Origin: Herbaspirillum sp. Sphag64
GTDB taxonomy: Bacteria > Pseudomonadota > Gammaproteobacteria > Burkholderiales > Burkholderiaceae_D
Assembly: GCF_014192645.1 (NCBI RefSeq)
Contig: NZ_JACHYE010000001.1
Location: forward strand, 750,350 to 814,349
DNA: 64,000 nt
Reading direction: 5' to 3'
Shown: positions 35,359-45,638 of the stretch, in pieces
How positions within the stretch are numbered: the stretch's first letter is position 1
Layout: the number at the start of each line of letters is the position of its first letter
Translations under genes and position numbers: made by a program
Notes under the pieces: model-generated
Databases searched by the model: none
Seen by the model: only the letters and a program-made list of their open reading frames with translations
Told to the model about the DNA's origin: nothing

Positions 35359-37445
35359 GCTTGCCCTCCAACTAGGCTAGTAACTTTAATCGTTTTTGAA
35401 TCCGGCACCTCAGCATGCGACAAAACACGCAGCTGCGGCATCGAGCGCCGCAAGAAGCGCGCCAGCAATGCCCGCAGCGGACCTGGAACCAACAATACCG
35501 GCGTCAGACCAAGCTGCTCCTGATGACGAGCAGCACTTTCGGTCTGCGCAATCAGCGCATCTGCCAGGCCTGGCTCGATACCACCACCATCCGGACCACT
35601 GGCTTGCAACGCCTGCATCAACAGCCGCTCAAGCTTGCTATCCAACGTCATGACAGACAACTCACTCTCAGTCGGGAAAATCTGCTGCACAATTGCCCGC
35701 CCCAATGCGACGCGCACAATTGCAGTGAGCTCGGTAGGCTCCTGCGTACGCGACGCATTTTCAGAAAGAGACTCTATGATGGTACGCATATCGCGGATAT
35801 GCACACCTTCCGTGAGCAGGTTCTGAAGTACTTTTTGAACTGCGCCAAGCGGCAACAATTTCGGTACCAGATCTTCAACCAGCTTGGGCGCATCCTTGCC
35901 AATATGATCCAGCAATTGCTGCACTTCCTGCCGTCCAAGCAACTCGGCCGCATGCAGCGTAATCAAATGGTTCAGGTGGGTCGCAATCACTGTTCCGGTA
36001 TCAACTACCGTGTAACCCATGGTCTGCGCCATTTCACGCATGCCACTCTCAATCCACACCGCTGGCAAGCCAAAGGCCGGATCGCTCGTCATCAGTCCGG
36101 GCAATGGCCCGGTCACCATGCCAGGGTTAATGGCAAGAAACTGACCATATGTCGCCTCACCTTTACCAATTTCGACCCCTTTCAGGGTAATCCGATAGGC
36201 AGATGGCTTCAGTTCAAGATTATCGCGGATATGCACTGGTGGTGACAGAAAACCAACTTCTTGAGCAAATTTCTTGCGAATCCCTTTGATTCGACGCAAC
36301 AGCTCTCCACCCTGCCCCTTGTCGACCAGGGGAATCAAGCGATAACCGACTTCCAACCCCAGTGTATCAACCGGCAGAATATCTTGCCAGGTTGCCTCTT
36401 CCACTTCCTGCGCAACCGCAGCCGGCGCAATCGGCTTGGCATCCTCCCGCGCCTTGGCCAGACGCTCGCGCACCACGTAACCAGCAGTCCCCAGCAATAC
36501 GCCAAGCAACACAAATGCGATATGTGGCATACCTGGAATCAAGCCCATGCCACCAATAATACCTGCCGTCAGAAACAGTACCTGTGGCTTGGCGAACAGT
36601 TGATTAATCAACTGACCACCAACGTCATCATCATTGGCAACGCGGGAAACCACCACACCCGCCGCAGTTGAGATGATGAGCGATGGAATCTGCGCAACCA
36701 GACCATCACCGATGGCGAGCAAGGTATAGTTTTTCAGCGCCAGATCGAACGCCAGATCATGCTGCACCATACCAACCACCAAGCCACCCACAATATTGAC
36801 GACAGTGACGATAATGCCTGCAACAGCATCACCCCGGACATATTTACTGGCACCGTCCATTGCACCATAGAACTCAGCCTCCTGCGCCACTTCCTTACGG
36901 CGCGCACGGGCATCTGGCTCGCCAATTAAACCGGCATTCAGATCGGCATCGATCGCCATTTGCTTACCCGGCATCGCGTCCAGTGTAAAACGTGCGCCCA
37001 CTTCAGCGATACGGCCAGCACCTTTGGTGACCACGGTGAAGTTGATAATGGTGAGGATGATGAACACCACGATACCGACCGTATAGTTACCGCCAATGAG
37101 GAAGTGGCCGAACGCCTCAATGACCTTCCCTGCAGCATCCGGTCCGGTGTGCCCCTCAGTGAGTACGACCCGGGTCGAAGCAACGTTGAGCGACAGCCGC
37201 AACATGGTGCTGACCAGCAACACCGCGGGGAAGGCAACAAAATCAAGCGGCTTGACCGTGTACAACGCTGTCAGCAGAACAATGATGGCAAGCGAAATGT
37301 TGAAACTGAAGAAAATGTCCAACACAAAAGCCGGCAAGGGCAAGACCATCATGGCAAGCATCATGATGATCAGAATCGGAGCCGCCAGCGCCTTGGTATG
37401 CTTGACCTGAACCCAGGCTGGTAATCTCAAGCTAGTCATGTTCAT
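35355..37445 (-). CDS. flhA: flagellar export gate protein FlhA
   Basis: 696 residues. The N-terminal half has about eight membrane helices and the FHIPEP family block (STMLRLSLNVASTRVVLTEGHTGPDAAGKVIEAFG; RFTLDAMPGKQMAIDADLNAGLI at about 150-172). The C-terminal cytoplasmic domain, from about 350, docks chaperone-substrate complexes (FliS, FliT, FlgN). FlhA forms the nonameric ring beneath the FliPQR gate. It overlaps flhB by 4 bases. Confidence 0.98.
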   Translation of the reverse strand: MNMTSLRLPAWVQVKHTKALAAPILIIMMLAMMVLPLPAFVLDIFFSFNISLAIIVLLTALYTVKPLDFVAFPAVLLVSTMLRLSLNVASTRVVLTEGHTGPDAAGKVIEAFGHFLIGGNYTVGIVVFIILTIINFTVVTKGAGRIAEVGARFTLDAMPGKQMAIDADLNAGLIGEPDARARRKEVAQEAEFYGAMDGASKYVRGDAVAGIIVTVVNIVGGLVVGMVQHDLAFDLALKNYTLLAIGDGLVAQIPSLIISTAAGVVVSRVANDDDVGGQLINQLFAKPQVLFLTAGIIGGMGLIPGMPHIAFVLLGVLLGTAGYVVRERLAKAREDAKPIAPAAVAQEVEEATWQDILPVDTLGLEVGYRLIPLVDKGQGGELLRRIKGIRKKFAQEVGFLSPPVHIRDNLELKPSAYRITLKGVEIGKGEATYGQFLAINPGMVTGPLPGLMTSDPAFGLPAVWIESGMREMAQTMGYTVVDTGTVIATHLNHLITLHAAELLGRQEVQQLLDHIGKDAPKLVEDLVPKLLPLGAVQKVLQNLLTEGVHIRDMRTIIESLSENASRTQEPTELTAIVRVALGRAIVQQIFPTESELSVMTLDSKLERLLMQALQASGPDGGGIEPGLADALIAQTESAARHQEQLGLTPVLLVPGPLRALLARFLRRSMPQLRVLSHAEVPDSKTIKVTSLVGGQA

Positions 37446-38620
37446 TCAGCAGCCCTCGCACGTGCAGCAATGGCAGCTTTGCGTTTATAGAGAGGATCAT
37501 CCATTTCCGAGGGAACAGCGAGGTCATCCGGAGCTTGAGGCGGCAATCCTCCACGATTTTTGTAGGTACGCAACTGGAATACGTAGGCCAGAACCTCGGC
37601 TACCGCGGTGTAAAGCGCCTCAGGAATCTCGTCGCCAATCTCGGTGTGGTAATGCAAGGCACGCGCCAAAGGTGGCGCCTCAAGAATCGCGACATTGTTT
37701 TCGGCTGCAATGGCGCGGATACGTGCCGCCACTTCCTCGGTACCCTTGGCTACAACTGTTGGCGCCGACATGGCCCCTTCGCTGTATTTCAGCGCCACGG
37801 CAAAGTGGGTCGGGTTGGTCACGACCACATCAGCAGTTGGCACGGCCGACATCATGCGGCGCCTTGCTGCTGCCCGTTGCAACTGCCGGATCTTGCCCTT
37901 GATGACCGGATCACCGTCAGACTCCTTGTGCTCCTGCTTGACTTCCTGACGTGTCATCTTCAACTTGCGGGTGTAGTTCCACATCTGATAAGGCACATCG
38001 ATGGCTGCAATGAAGACCAGGGCCATCACTATCATGATGAAACTGGACCACAACAGGTAGGGCATGTGCGTACTGCTCACCTTGAGCGGCTCAACACTGA
38101 GGTTGAGCACCGCCTCGATGCGACTTTTCATGGCATACCACGCGACCGTAGCCACCAGCACTGTTTTAAGCAGGCCCTTGCCTAGCTCAACCAGAGAGTT
38201 GAGAGAAAAAAGATTCATGACACCCTTGATCGGGTTCATGCGTTCGAATTTGGGCACCAGCGCACCCGTATTAAACAACCACCCACCCATGATCAGCGGC
38301 GCCGCCACCGCAGCCAACAACATCATGCAAGCAATGGGAATGCACGCCATGGCGACATCGGCAAAGCGACCGCCAAGATATCCAAATAGCAAAGCCGGGT
38401 CATACGCCATTTCACGCTCGAAAGTGAGCGCATCGACCATAAGACGATTGAGACTATGCACCAGTGGACCGGTGAAAACCCACAAGGTACTTCCACCAAT
38501 GAGCAGCATGACGCACGTAGCCATCTCCCGCGACCGCGGCACGTCGCCTTGCTCACGGGCCTTTTCAAGGCGTTTCCCCGTGGGCTGTTCGGTCCGTTCT
38601 AGATCGCTTTCTTCGGCCAC
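37442..38620 (-). CDS. flhB: flagellar export switch protein FlhB
   Basis: 392 residues. It opens MAEESDLERTEQPTGKRLEKAREQGDVPRSRE, the standard FlhB N-terminus, followed by four transmembrane helices. The autocleavage motif NPTH is at 269-272. The C-terminal switch domain follows (FAVALKYSEGAMSAPTVVAKG), with a Pro/Arg-rich tail (GLPPQAPDDLAVP). Cleavage at NPTH, prompted by FliK, changes secretion from rod/hook to filament substrates. A 297-base gap separates it from cheZ. Confidence 0.98.
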   Translation of the reverse strand: MAEESDLERTEQPTGKRLEKAREQGDVPRSREMATCVMLLIGGSTLWVFTGPLVHSLNRLMVDALTFEREMAYDPALLFGYLGGRFADVAMACIPIACMMLLAAVAAPLIMGGWLFNTGALVPKFERMNPIKGVMNLFSLNSLVELGKGLLKTVLVATVAWYAMKSRIEAVLNLSVEPLKVSSTHMPYLLWSSFIMIVMALVFIAAIDVPYQMWNYTRKLKMTRQEVKQEHKESDGDPVIKGKIRQLQRAAARRRMMSAVPTADVVVTNPTHFAVALKYSEGAMSAPTVVAKGTEEVAARIRAIAAENNVAILEAPPLARALHYHTEIGDEIPEALYTAVAEVLAYVFQLRTYKNRGGLPPQAPDDLAVPSEMDDPLYKRKAAIAARARAAE

Positions 38621-38917
38621 TGCCGCTCCCCGTTACTACCCATCTTTTAATTGGACGGATTTTTGAGATTAACACGAGCAATTATTGGCCAGAGATGTCT
38701 TACATCATCGTACGAATAAGAGGCGAAACGCCCCGTATTTCGGCACAGAAGAGACCCGTCAACTCTGCATTGCTTTAATACAGAGAGTATACAACGGGTT
38801 AGCTGCCACAGGATGACCTGAAGCGAGGAGAGGTGAAGGAAGTACGTTATACGAGATCAGACGACCTCGTTAAAAAAACACGACAAAATAGGAGCAAAAA
38901 CAACAAGGATCAATAAA
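38621..38917. other. 297-base intergenic region upstream of flhB
   Basis: There is no convincing ORF, tRNA or terminator here. The 3' end of cheZ and the 5' end of flhB flank it, both read on the minus strand, so it probably carries the flhB-flhA-flhF-flhG-fliA promoter. I see no FliA-type TTATCGGC-N15-TTTA on this strand, and no sigma-54 GG-N10-GC pair that convinced me. Confidence 0.6.
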
Positions 38918-39568
38918 TCAGAAACCAAGACTTTCCAGCAAGTCGTCGACCTGACTCTGATCCGCAATAACATCCTTTCCAGCAGGATTGATTTGCGGAC
39001 CGTTCAACAATCCACTGTCTTCGCGCTTGGTCTCAGCCGGGGAATAATCAACGAGCAACTGCACAAGCTGGCTCTCGATGTCATGCGCCAATGCAGTGAC
39101 ACGCTTGATCACCTGACCAGTCAAATCCTGAAAATCCTGCGCCATCATAATATCGAGCAGCTGTTGCTTGGTCTGCACAACATTACCTGAAGTCAGTGAC
39201 AGGAAAGCTTGGGTTTTTTCAGCCATGGCACGGAACTCGGTCTCTGAAAATGCACCTTCCATAACCGACTTCCATTGCGCAGCCAGATTTCCTGCCTCAT
39301 CACCGATACGATCCTGCAGAGGTCCCGCGATTTCAGTAGCATTGAGCACACGCTGCGCAGCCTTCTCCGTCATCATGGCGACGTATTCAAGACGATCTCG
39401 CGCATCCGGCATGTCACTGGCAGCCTTCTCCAGCAAACGATCAAACCCCAAACCACGCAAATTGTCGTGCAGGCTGCGCGTCATCTGCCCGATACGCGAC
39501 AGGAACTGGTCCTGATGCGCATCGGCACCCACATGCGATGGAGAGGGAGCCTGATCTGGCTTGTCCAC
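38918..39568 (-). CDS. cheZ: CheY-P phosphatase CheZ
   Basis: 216 residues. It is a long four-helix-bundle protein with the CheZ catalytic segment MMAQDFQDLTGQVIKRVTAL, in which Asp and Gln of DFQDLTGQ position water on CheY-P. The C-terminal CheY-binding peptide is VIADQSQVDDLLESLGF-like (QVDDLLESLGF at the end). It ends the tumbling/reversal signal by dephosphorylating CheY. One base separates its start from the cheY stop. Confidence 0.98.
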   Translation of the reverse strand: MDKPDQAPSPSHVGADAHQDQFLSRIGQMTRSLHDNLRGLGFDRLLEKAASDMPDARDRLEYVAMMTEKAAQRVLNATEIAGPLQDRIGDEAGNLAAQWKSVMEGAFSETEFRAMAEKTQAFLSLTSGNVVQTKQQLLDIMMAQDFQDLTGQVIKRVTALAHDIESQLVQLLVDYSPAETKREDSGLLNGPQINPAGKDVIADQSQVDDLLESLGF

Positions 39569-39569
39569 G

Positions 39570-39968
39570 TCAGGCTCCGGCAGCGTTCAGTTTTTCGAAA
39601 ATCTTGCCCAGCTTCTCGTCCAAAGTGGCCGCCGTGAAGGGCTTGACCACGTAGCCATTGGCTCCCGCCTGCGCAGCAGCGACGATATTTTCCTTTTTGG
39701 CTTCGGCAGTCACCATCAGCACGGGCAGTTTTGACAGAGCAGGATCTTTACGAATTTCCTGCAACATTGTCAAACCGTCCATATTTGGCATATTCCAGTC
39801 AGAGACAACGAAATCAAACTGATCGCTGCGCAACTTCTGCAAGGCCTGGACGCCATCTTCGGCCTCATCGACATTGCTGTAACCCAGCTCTTTGAGCAGG
39901 TTACGAACGATGCGACGCATCGTTGAGAAATCATCTACAACGAGAAACCTAGTATTTGGGCCTGACAT
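39570..39968 (-). CDS. cheY: chemotaxis response regulator CheY
   Basis: 132 residues of a single receiver domain. The acid pocket is D12/D13, the phospho-acceptor is D57 ([12 protein letters not shown]), with T87 ([11 protein letters not shown]) and K109 (YVVKPF) all present. Phospho-CheY binds FliM and reverses or slows the motor. The gap of 133 bases to cheB upstream contains a hairpin. cheA, whose kinase would phosphorylate it, is not in this window. Confidence 0.98.
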   Translation of the reverse strand: MSGPNTRFLVVDDFSTMRRIVRNLLKELGYSNVDEAEDGVQALQKLRSDQFDFVVSDWNMPNMDGLTMLQEIRKDPALSKLPVLMVTAEAKKENIVAAAQAGANGYVVKPFTAATLDEKLGKIFEKLNAAGA

Positions 39969-40027
39969 GATAACTCCATTGATTCAAAGCAAATATTGAC
40001 GATAACGACATGTCATTACGAAACTTG

Positions 40028-40066
40028 AGGTGCCGCTCTCAACTATACGCGAGCGCCACCTTTGAT
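40028..40066 (-). terminator. hairpin between cheB and cheY
   Basis: On the minus strand AGGTGGCGCTC, a 12-base loop and GAGCGGCACCT form an 11-bp stem with one mismatch, just after the cheB stop. There is no T-run, so termination may be partial. The cheY-cheZ pair may have its own promoter in this gap. Confidence 0.35.
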
Positions 40067-40101
40067 TTTCAGTTTATGCAACTGGCAGCATGGTACTCGA
40101 A

Positions 40102-41178
40102 CTACACTCGCAATGCACGACTACCATGCTCGGCAAGATAACCAAGTACGCGTCCTGGCATTGCCTGAAGTGCCAGCACTTCATGCGCCGCACCAACCGC
40201 AATAGCTTCACGTGGCATGCCAAAAACGACGCATGAAGCTTCATCCTGAGCAAAATTATAAGCCCCGGCATTCCTCATTTCCAACATTCCCAGCGCGCCG
40301 TCCTTGCCCATTCCGGTCATAATCACGCCGACGGCATTTTTACCAGCACAGGCGGCTGCCGAATTGAACAAGACATCGACGGATGGCCGATGGCGGTTGA
40401 CAGGCGGCCCCTGATCCAGCTGGGTCATGTAATTGGCGCCGCTGCGCACCAGTTTGAGATGCGAATGCCCCGGTGCAATATAGGCATGCCCTGGCAAAAC
40501 ACGTTCATTACCTGCGGACTCCTGCACCGAGATTTTGCACAGATTATTGAGTCTGGCCGCAAATGAACGAGTAAAACCCTCGGGCATATGCTGCGTAATC
40601 AGAATCCCTGGGCAATCAGAAGGCATTTTGATCAGAAAATCCTTGATTGCCTCAGTCCCACCGGTTGAAGCACCAATAATGATCAGTTTTTCACTACTGG
40701 TCAGTGGGTTGCGCAACTGTGGCAACACTTCATTGGCAGCCTTGGAGCCGTCTGCAGCAGGAACCGGACGCGGACGGATGCTCGCTTTTGAGGCGGCGCG
40801 GATCTTGTCCGCAATCATGTCGGTATATTCCTGCATGCCGCTCTGGATCGAGATTTTAGGCTTGGTCACAAAATCAACCGCCCCCAACTCCAGCGCGCGC
40901 AAAGTAATTTCCGATCCGCGCTCAGTCAGTGAGGACACCATCACCACTGGCATCGGCCGCAAACGCATGAGTTTTTCCAGAAAATCCAGGCCATCCATGC
41001 GCGGCATTTCCACATCCAGAGTCAACACATCAGGATTGGTCTGCTTGATCAGATCACGCGCAATGATTGGATCAGGGGCCACGCCAACGACTTCCATGTC
41101 GGGCTGGCTGCTGATGATTTCCTTCATGACACTGCGAATCAACGCAGAATCATCGACGATCAAGACCTTAATTTTCAT
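40102..41178 (-). CDS. cheB: chemoreceptor methylesterase/deamidase CheB
   Basis: 358 residues from the ATG at 41178 with GGAAGG upstream. A 15-codon longer frame was rejected. The receiver domain ([20 protein letters not shown]) has phospho-acceptor D55 ([11 protein letters not shown]). The catalytic domain has GASTGGTEA (nucleophile S171), TQHMPEGFT (His near 197) and MTGMGKDGA (Asp near 293), the Ser-His-Asp triad. It removes methyl groups from, and deamidates, MCPs when phosphorylated by CheA. Confidence 0.98.
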   Translation of the reverse strand: MKIKVLIVDDSALIRSVMKEIISSQPDMEVVGVAPDPIIARDLIKQTNPDVLTLDVEMPRMDGLDFLEKLMRLRPMPVVMVSSLTERGSEITLRALELGAVDFVTKPKISIQSGMQEYTDMIADKIRAASKASIRPRPVPAADGSKAANEVLPQLRNPLTSSEKLIIIGASTGGTEAIKDFLIKMPSDCPGILITQHMPEGFTRSFAARLNNLCKISVQESAGNERVLPGHAYIAPGHSHLKLVRSGANYMTQLDQGPPVNRHRPSVDVLFNSAAACAGKNAVGVIMTGMGKDGALGMLEMRNAGAYNFAQDEASCVVFGMPREAIAVGAAHEVLALQAMPGRVLGYLAEHGSRALRV

Positions 41179-41287
41179 ATCAATACTGCCTTCCGGAAAC
41201 TTATTCTTCTGCAATGTTGCCAAACTACATCATACACTGCGTATCTAAGCAGGTTAAGCGCCTGCCTTGACGTTACATTACGTGACA

Positions 41288-41893
41288 TTAAAACAGATCA
41301 ACCGCGCCGCCAACAGGTTTGGTGACCAGTTTATTGGCATAATCCTGCTCACGGTTGACCAAGGTATTGTTATGCAGTTGCTTGAGTTTTTTCACCAATA
41401 CCTTTCCTGTTCTCGGAAAAAAATAGACCTTGCGTGGCCATACATCGTTGAGATCCTCTGCGACGATACGAATATTCTCTGCCTTCAGATACTCCTTGAC
41501 GAACCTGGCATTGCGTTCGCCGACATTGATTGCCACAAAGCCACGCAAGACGTTACCACCGCCAAACACCTTTGCCTCCAGGTTTTCACGTCGGGCACCG
41601 GCTTTCAGCAAGTCATTAATCAGAATTTCCATGGCATAAGTGCCATAACGCATGGATGCCGATACCGGGCTATCACCGTCACCACTATCTGGCAGCATGA
41701 AATGATTCATGCCGCCGATCCCGCTGACCCGATCGCGGATGCACGCCGATACGCATGATCCGAGTACCGTCACGATCATCATATCCTTGTGCGTAAAATA
41801 ATATTCACCAGGAAGAATCTTCGCCGCATCGCAATCAAAGCTGCGGTCGTAATAAACATTCGAGGCAAATTGCTCTTGCCCTTGGGGACTCAT
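41288..41893 (-). CDS. cheD: chemoreceptor glutamine deamidase CheD
   Basis: 201 residues. The papain-like pair is visible: Cys47 in LGSCVSACIRD and His64 in GGMNHFMLP, followed by RYGTYAMEILINDLLKAGARRENLEAKVFGGGNV. CheD deamidates MCP glutamines and in some species interacts with CheC. The start follows cheR by three bases, so both form one transcript. The gap of 109 bases before cheB holds nothing else I recognise. Confidence 0.97.
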   Translation of the reverse strand: MSPQGQEQFASNVYYDRSFDCDAAKILPGEYYFTHKDMMIVTVLGSCVSACIRDRVSGIGGMNHFMLPDSGDGDSPVSASMRYGTYAMEILINDLLKAGARRENLEAKVFGGGNVLRGFVAINVGERNARFVKEYLKAENIRIVAEDLNDVWPRKVYFFPRTGKVLVKKLKQLHNNTLVNREQDYANKLVTKPVGGAVDLF

Positions 41894-41896
41894 GAG

Positions 41897-42763
41897 TTAT
41901 TTTCCTGCCTTGCGTTGTGCTGCCTCATTCAACTCGTAGACCGTTTTACCCTTGAGCTTCAAGGAGTCTGATACATACAGGAAGTTTTCCGAATGCCCCG
42001 CAAACAACAGAGCATGAGGTTTCATCAGCGGGACGAAGCGCGACAGGATTTTGCTTTGCGTCGGCTTGTCAAAATAAATCATCACGTTGCGGCAAAAAAT
42101 CACATCGAAGGGTCCTGAGACCGGCCAACCGTCACCCAGCAAATTCAATTGCTTGAAAGTAACCATCTTGCGCAACTCCGGACGTACCCGAACAAAACCT
42201 TCTTGCGCCCCCTTCCCACGCAGGAAAAATTTCTTGACCCGCTCGGGCGCCATTTTCTCGATACGTTCCAAGGGATAAACACCATTGGCACCAGTCGCCA
42301 GAACATTGGTATCGATATCCGTCGCCACAATCTGCGCCGGTGGAGTAAGACTGCCATAGGCCTCACACAAGGTCATGGCAATGGAATACGGCTCTTCGCC
42401 GGTGGAACTGGCAGAACACCAAACCGTCACCGGCTCCTTGAGCGTCTTGACGAAGTCCCCAAGAATCGGAAAGTGGTGCGATTCGCGGAAAAAGGACGTC
42501 AGATTGGTCGTCAGTGCATTGGTGAACGCTTCCCATTCGTCAGCATCACCGCCCCGCTCAAGCAGGTCAAGATACTGTACGAAAGAGCCAATACCAGTTG
42601 CGCGCAAGCGTCTTGCCAGTCGGCTGTAGACCATTTCCTGCTTGCTGTCAGCCAACGCAATTCCCGCCCTCCTGTAGATCAAGTCGCGAACCCGTTCAAA
42701 ATCACGGTGAGTAAAATCAAATTCTTTGACAGAATCAGATTTTTCCGCTGATGAGGTTTTCAA
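41897..42763 (-). CDS. cheR: chemoreceptor methyltransferase CheR
   Basis: 288 residues from a TTG start at 42763 with AAGGA eight bases upstream; the next in-frame Met is residue 44, too far inside. N-terminal helical domain (FERVRDLIYRRAGIALADSKQEMVYSRLARR). The SAM-binding region has WCSASSTGEEPYSIAM and IVATDIDTNVL, then FDVIFCRNVMIYFDKPTQ. It methylates MCP glutamates using S-adenosylmethionine. It is 220 bases downstream of the MCP gene. Confidence 0.97.
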   Translation of the reverse strand: MKTSSAEKSDSVKEFDFTHRDFERVRDLIYRRAGIALADSKQEMVYSRLARRLRATGIGSFVQYLDLLERGGDADEWEAFTNALTTNLTSFFRESHHFPILGDFVKTLKEPVTVWCSASSTGEEPYSIAMTLCEAYGSLTPPAQIVATDIDTNVLATGANGVYPLERIEKMAPERVKKFFLRGKGAQEGFVRVRPELRKMVTFKQLNLLGDGWPVSGPFDVIFCRNVMIYFDKPTQSKILSRFVPLMKPHALLFAGHSENFLYVSDSLKLKGKTVYELNEAAQRKAGK

Positions 42764-42982
42764 GTTGATTTTCCTTTTTATATGGAGCGCGCGCCCGCTT
42801 TTGCAGGCAGCCCCCGTGGTCGAATAATCTATCAGCTACCCGACGCGGTCAAGGTCTTCAATCCGAAATCTGGCCTACCGGCAGGCAGACATCGCAGTCA
42901 CCGAAAATTGTGGAAAGTGTCAATACCTTTTCCGAAAAAGATCCTGTGTCAACCACAGTTGTGCGGATCAGCCCCGCAAATA

Positions 42983-44551
42983 CTAATTGTGCTGGTTAGA
43001 ACGGTAACCAACCCGAAAACCGCCCCAATGTCGTCCACCTACGTAGATCGGGACCGATAGATCATGCATGACCTCTCCAGTATCGCGCTTATAGGTCTGC
43101 AACAGGAATGGCTTTGTATTTGCGCCACAACGTTTGCCGGTCCGGTCACTGAAAATTCGCTTGGTACGGTTGTTGACCAGATCGACGTCATGGTCGCCCG
43201 TCAGGGGCTGTGAGAATTTCTTGTTGTGCGTAGGAAAATAACCGTTGTTATCAACGGCGCCGGCATAGACCAGCTGCGGCAACGCAACCAGAAGTGCCTC
43301 CTGAATCTCTGGCAAAACCTGATCGGTAAAGGCATCGAATTGCGTCTTGTGTTTTGCGGGATTGGTATTGGGAATCGGTGTGTAATGGCGATCAAACAAA
43401 GCAGCTTGAGTGATACGACCGGCTGCAATTGAGACCTCAAACAGCTTGCCGATCCGACTTGCCGCAGCACTCGCTGCACGCCGGATCTCTTCATGATGGG
43501 TGCTGGCGTTAGCATCTGCAATAGCCTCAAATACCTCCTCTGCCTGCTCCGATAATACCAGCGCAGATGCTGCCACGCGTGGCAGCTCAGTGTCGGTGGC
43601 CAGCATGCCATCGCGAATCTTCAGAATCGCATCAGCAATCTGCTGACTGGTTGCTACCTGATCACGAGAGGCCTTGGCGATCTGGGCCACTTCATCTTCC
43701 GATTCTGAGGCTGCGCGCTCAATGCTACCCAGATATCGGTGTACCTGATCGACATTCTGCGATGCCTCAATGACGTTGCCACTGAGCGCCTGCATTCCGC
43801 TGGCAGCCAATTCAGCCTGTTCAGTGATAGCACGCACCATGACGCCGATATCGTCGGTGGCCTCCTTGGTACGCAGTGCCAGCTGCCGCACCTCACCAGC
43901 GACAACTGCGAAACCACGTCCGTGTTCACCGGCTCGCGCCGCCTCAATCGCGGCATTGAGTGCCAGCAGATTGGTCCGCGCAGCGATCTCGCTGATGACT
44001 TCGGTAACACCATGAATACGCCGCGACTTTTCCTGCAATTGCGTCATCAGAACGGAGGCGTTTTTTGCATCCTCACTGGCTTTACCAATTTGCTCCAGTA
44101 CCTGTCGGACCTCAGCCCGGCCAGCAACACTCTCGGCACGCACTTCGGCAGCAACGCGGGACGCGCGCTCTGCGTTAGAGGCAATCTGTTCCGTGGTCCC
44201 GGCATTTTGATCGGCACCCGAGACAATCGCATTGGCAGCCACGACATCATGACTGAGCTTGTTTTTGATTGTATCGACAAAAAATGAAGTCTCCGCAGCA
44301 CCGATCATGATGTGATCAATTTGACCCACAATCCGCTCCACCAGCGCATCGCCCTGGCCTGTCTGACGTCGCTTCGCGAGATGCGTCAATGCGACCGCCA
44401 GCACCAGCGCCACTACCGCAGCCAGTACCGACGGGATCATCACCGACACAACCGGTAGCAACGTCAAACAGGCAAAGACGATACCGGCGACCACTACGGG
44501 CAAGACACCCTCAACAATCATGACTCGCACAAAGTACTTTCTTTCGGACAT
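42983..44551 (-). CDS. methyl-accepting chemotaxis protein with C-terminal sensor-like domain
   Basis: 522 residues from the ATG at 44551 (AGGAGG upstream). Two hydrophobic segments close together at about 14-32 and 34-55 leave almost no periplasmic domain. The signalling hairpin has [41 protein letters not shown] (read in place, near 200-240). An extra C-terminal domain of about 140 residues follows ([62 protein letters not shown]). That domain resembles C-terminal sensory domains of some proteobacterial cytoplasm-facing receptors, whose ligand I cannot name. It heads the cheRDB-YZ cluster. Confidence 0.9.
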   Translation of the reverse strand: MSERKYFVRVMIVEGVLPVVVAGIVFACLTLLPVVSVMIPSVLAAVVALVLAVALTHLAKRRQTGQGDALVERIVGQIDHIMIGAAETSFFVDTIKNKLSHDVVAANAIVSGADQNAGTTEQIASNAERASRVAAEVRAESVAGRAEVRQVLEQIGKASEDAKNASVLMTQLQEKSRRIHGVTEVISEIAARTNLLALNAAIEAARAGEHGRGFAVVAGEVRQLALRTKEATDDIGVMVRAITEQAELAASGMQALSGNVIEASQNVDQVHRYLGSIERAASESEDEVAQIAKASRDQVATSQQIADAILKIRDGMLATDTELPRVAASALVLSEQAEEVFEAIADANASTHHEEIRRAASAAASRIGKLFEVSIAAGRITQAALFDRHYTPIPNTNPAKHKTQFDAFTDQVLPEIQEALLVALPQLVYAGAVDNNGYFPTHNKKFSQPLTGDHDVDLVNNRTKRIFSDRTGKRCGANTKPFLLQTYKRDTGEVMHDLSVPIYVGGRHWGGFRVGYRSNQHN

Positions 44552-44791
44552 TCCGCAACCTCCTAACAAAGTAGCCGTCGAGGCTTGTTTTTTCATCAAC
44601 AATCAGTCGTTGGCCGTTACTGGAACGCTTCGCCAAAGCAAAGCGGCTACAGGAGGATTCTTCTCAGTCGATGAGTGAAGTGGCAGCATTGATTATTTTT
44701 TTGCTGCTTTGTCTCCGTTTTATTTTTATCCATCATACAAAAAGATTCTTACGCGTGGCTTATTGCACCGCGTCCGGGGCCGGAAGCAAAA

Positions 44792-44819
44792 AAGGCTACA
44801 AGCAGATGCTTGTAGCCTT
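44792..44819 (-). terminator. rho-independent terminator of the glpKF transcript
   Basis: AAGGCTACAAGCA at 44792-44804 and TGCTTGTAGCCTT at 44807-44819 make a 13-bp stem; read on the minus strand it is followed by TTTTTTGC. It lies 24 bases after the glpF stop. Its core TACAAGCA/TGCTTGTA recurs in the tRNA-Pro terminator at 48797-48827. Confidence 0.92.
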
Positions 44820-44843
44820 CACAGATTTACCGACGAAAAAGGA

Positions 44844-45557
44844 TCAATGCATTTTTTGCAATCCATAAACCAGTGCTGCCAGTACACCACCAGCGATTGA
44901 TCCAACCACCGGCACCAGCGCATATCCCCAGTCACTGTCGCGCTTGCCAGGAATTGGCAGCAACGCATGCATCAGACGTGGGCCGAAATCACGTGCAGGA
45001 TTGATTGCGTATCCGGTCGTCCCCCCCAGCGAGACACCAATGCCCATGACCAGCAATGCCACCGGTAACGCATCCAGCGCCCCCAGCCCCATTGATGGCG
45101 AAGCGATGTTGAGAACGCAGTAGACCAGCACAAACGTACCGACAACTTCCGACACCAGATTACCTTTGGTGTTACGAATTGCTGGCGAAGTGCAGAAGGC
45201 GGCCAGCTTGAGATTGCCATCCGTCGTCGCAGCAAAGTGGTTGCGATACACCAGCCAGACCAGGAAGGCTCCCATCATGCCACCCAGCATCTGCGCAGCG
45301 ATGTAGGCAGGAACATTAATCCAGGCAAATTTGCCGGCAACTGCCAGCGCCAGTGTCACCGCGGGATTCAGATGCGCACCGCTGGAAGCCGCCGCAACGA
45401 ATACCCCCACGAATACGGCCATGGCCCAACCGACGGTAATCACGATCAGACCACTGCCATTACCGTGTGTTTTGTTCAACAACACGTTGGCAACGACGCC
45501 ATTGCCAAGCAGGACAATCAGGGCGGTGCCCACAAATTCAGCTAAATAAGGACTCAT
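44844..45557 (-). CDS. glpF: glycerol facilitator, aquaglyceroporin
   Basis: 237 residues from ATG at 45557. The MIP family hallmarks are visible: first pore half-helix SGAHLNPAVTLAL (NPA at about residues 64-66) and second GYAINPARDFGPRL (NPARD, near 198). The Asp after NPAR is typical of glycerol-conducting members. Six membrane helices are apparent. It lets glycerol cross the inner membrane for GlpK. It follows glpK by 81 bases on the same strand, the reverse of the E. coli glpF-glpK order. Confidence 0.96.
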   Translation of the reverse strand: MSPYLAEFVGTALIVLLGNGVVANVLLNKTHGNGSGLIVITVGWAMAVFVGVFVAAASSGAHLNPAVTLALAVAGKFAWINVPAYIAAQMLGGMMGAFLVWLVYRNHFAATTDGNLKLAAFCTSPAIRNTKGNLVSEVVGTFVLVYCVLNIASPSMGLGALDALPVALLVMGIGVSLGGTTGYAINPARDFGPRLMHALLPIPGKRDSDWGYALVPVVGSIAGGVLAALVYGLQKMH

Positions 45558-45638
45558 GATGATCAACTTTCAAAATGGATGATAGTGATGGGTGTGAGCG
45601 GCAGATTTCTCTCCGCCTGCTCAGCATGCCTTGGCAAA

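Noticed and set aside
39969-40101. TCAA-N15-GTCGTTAT before cheY as a sigma-28 promoter
   Set aside because: It has four mismatches among twelve key positions, weaker than expected for a real FliA site.
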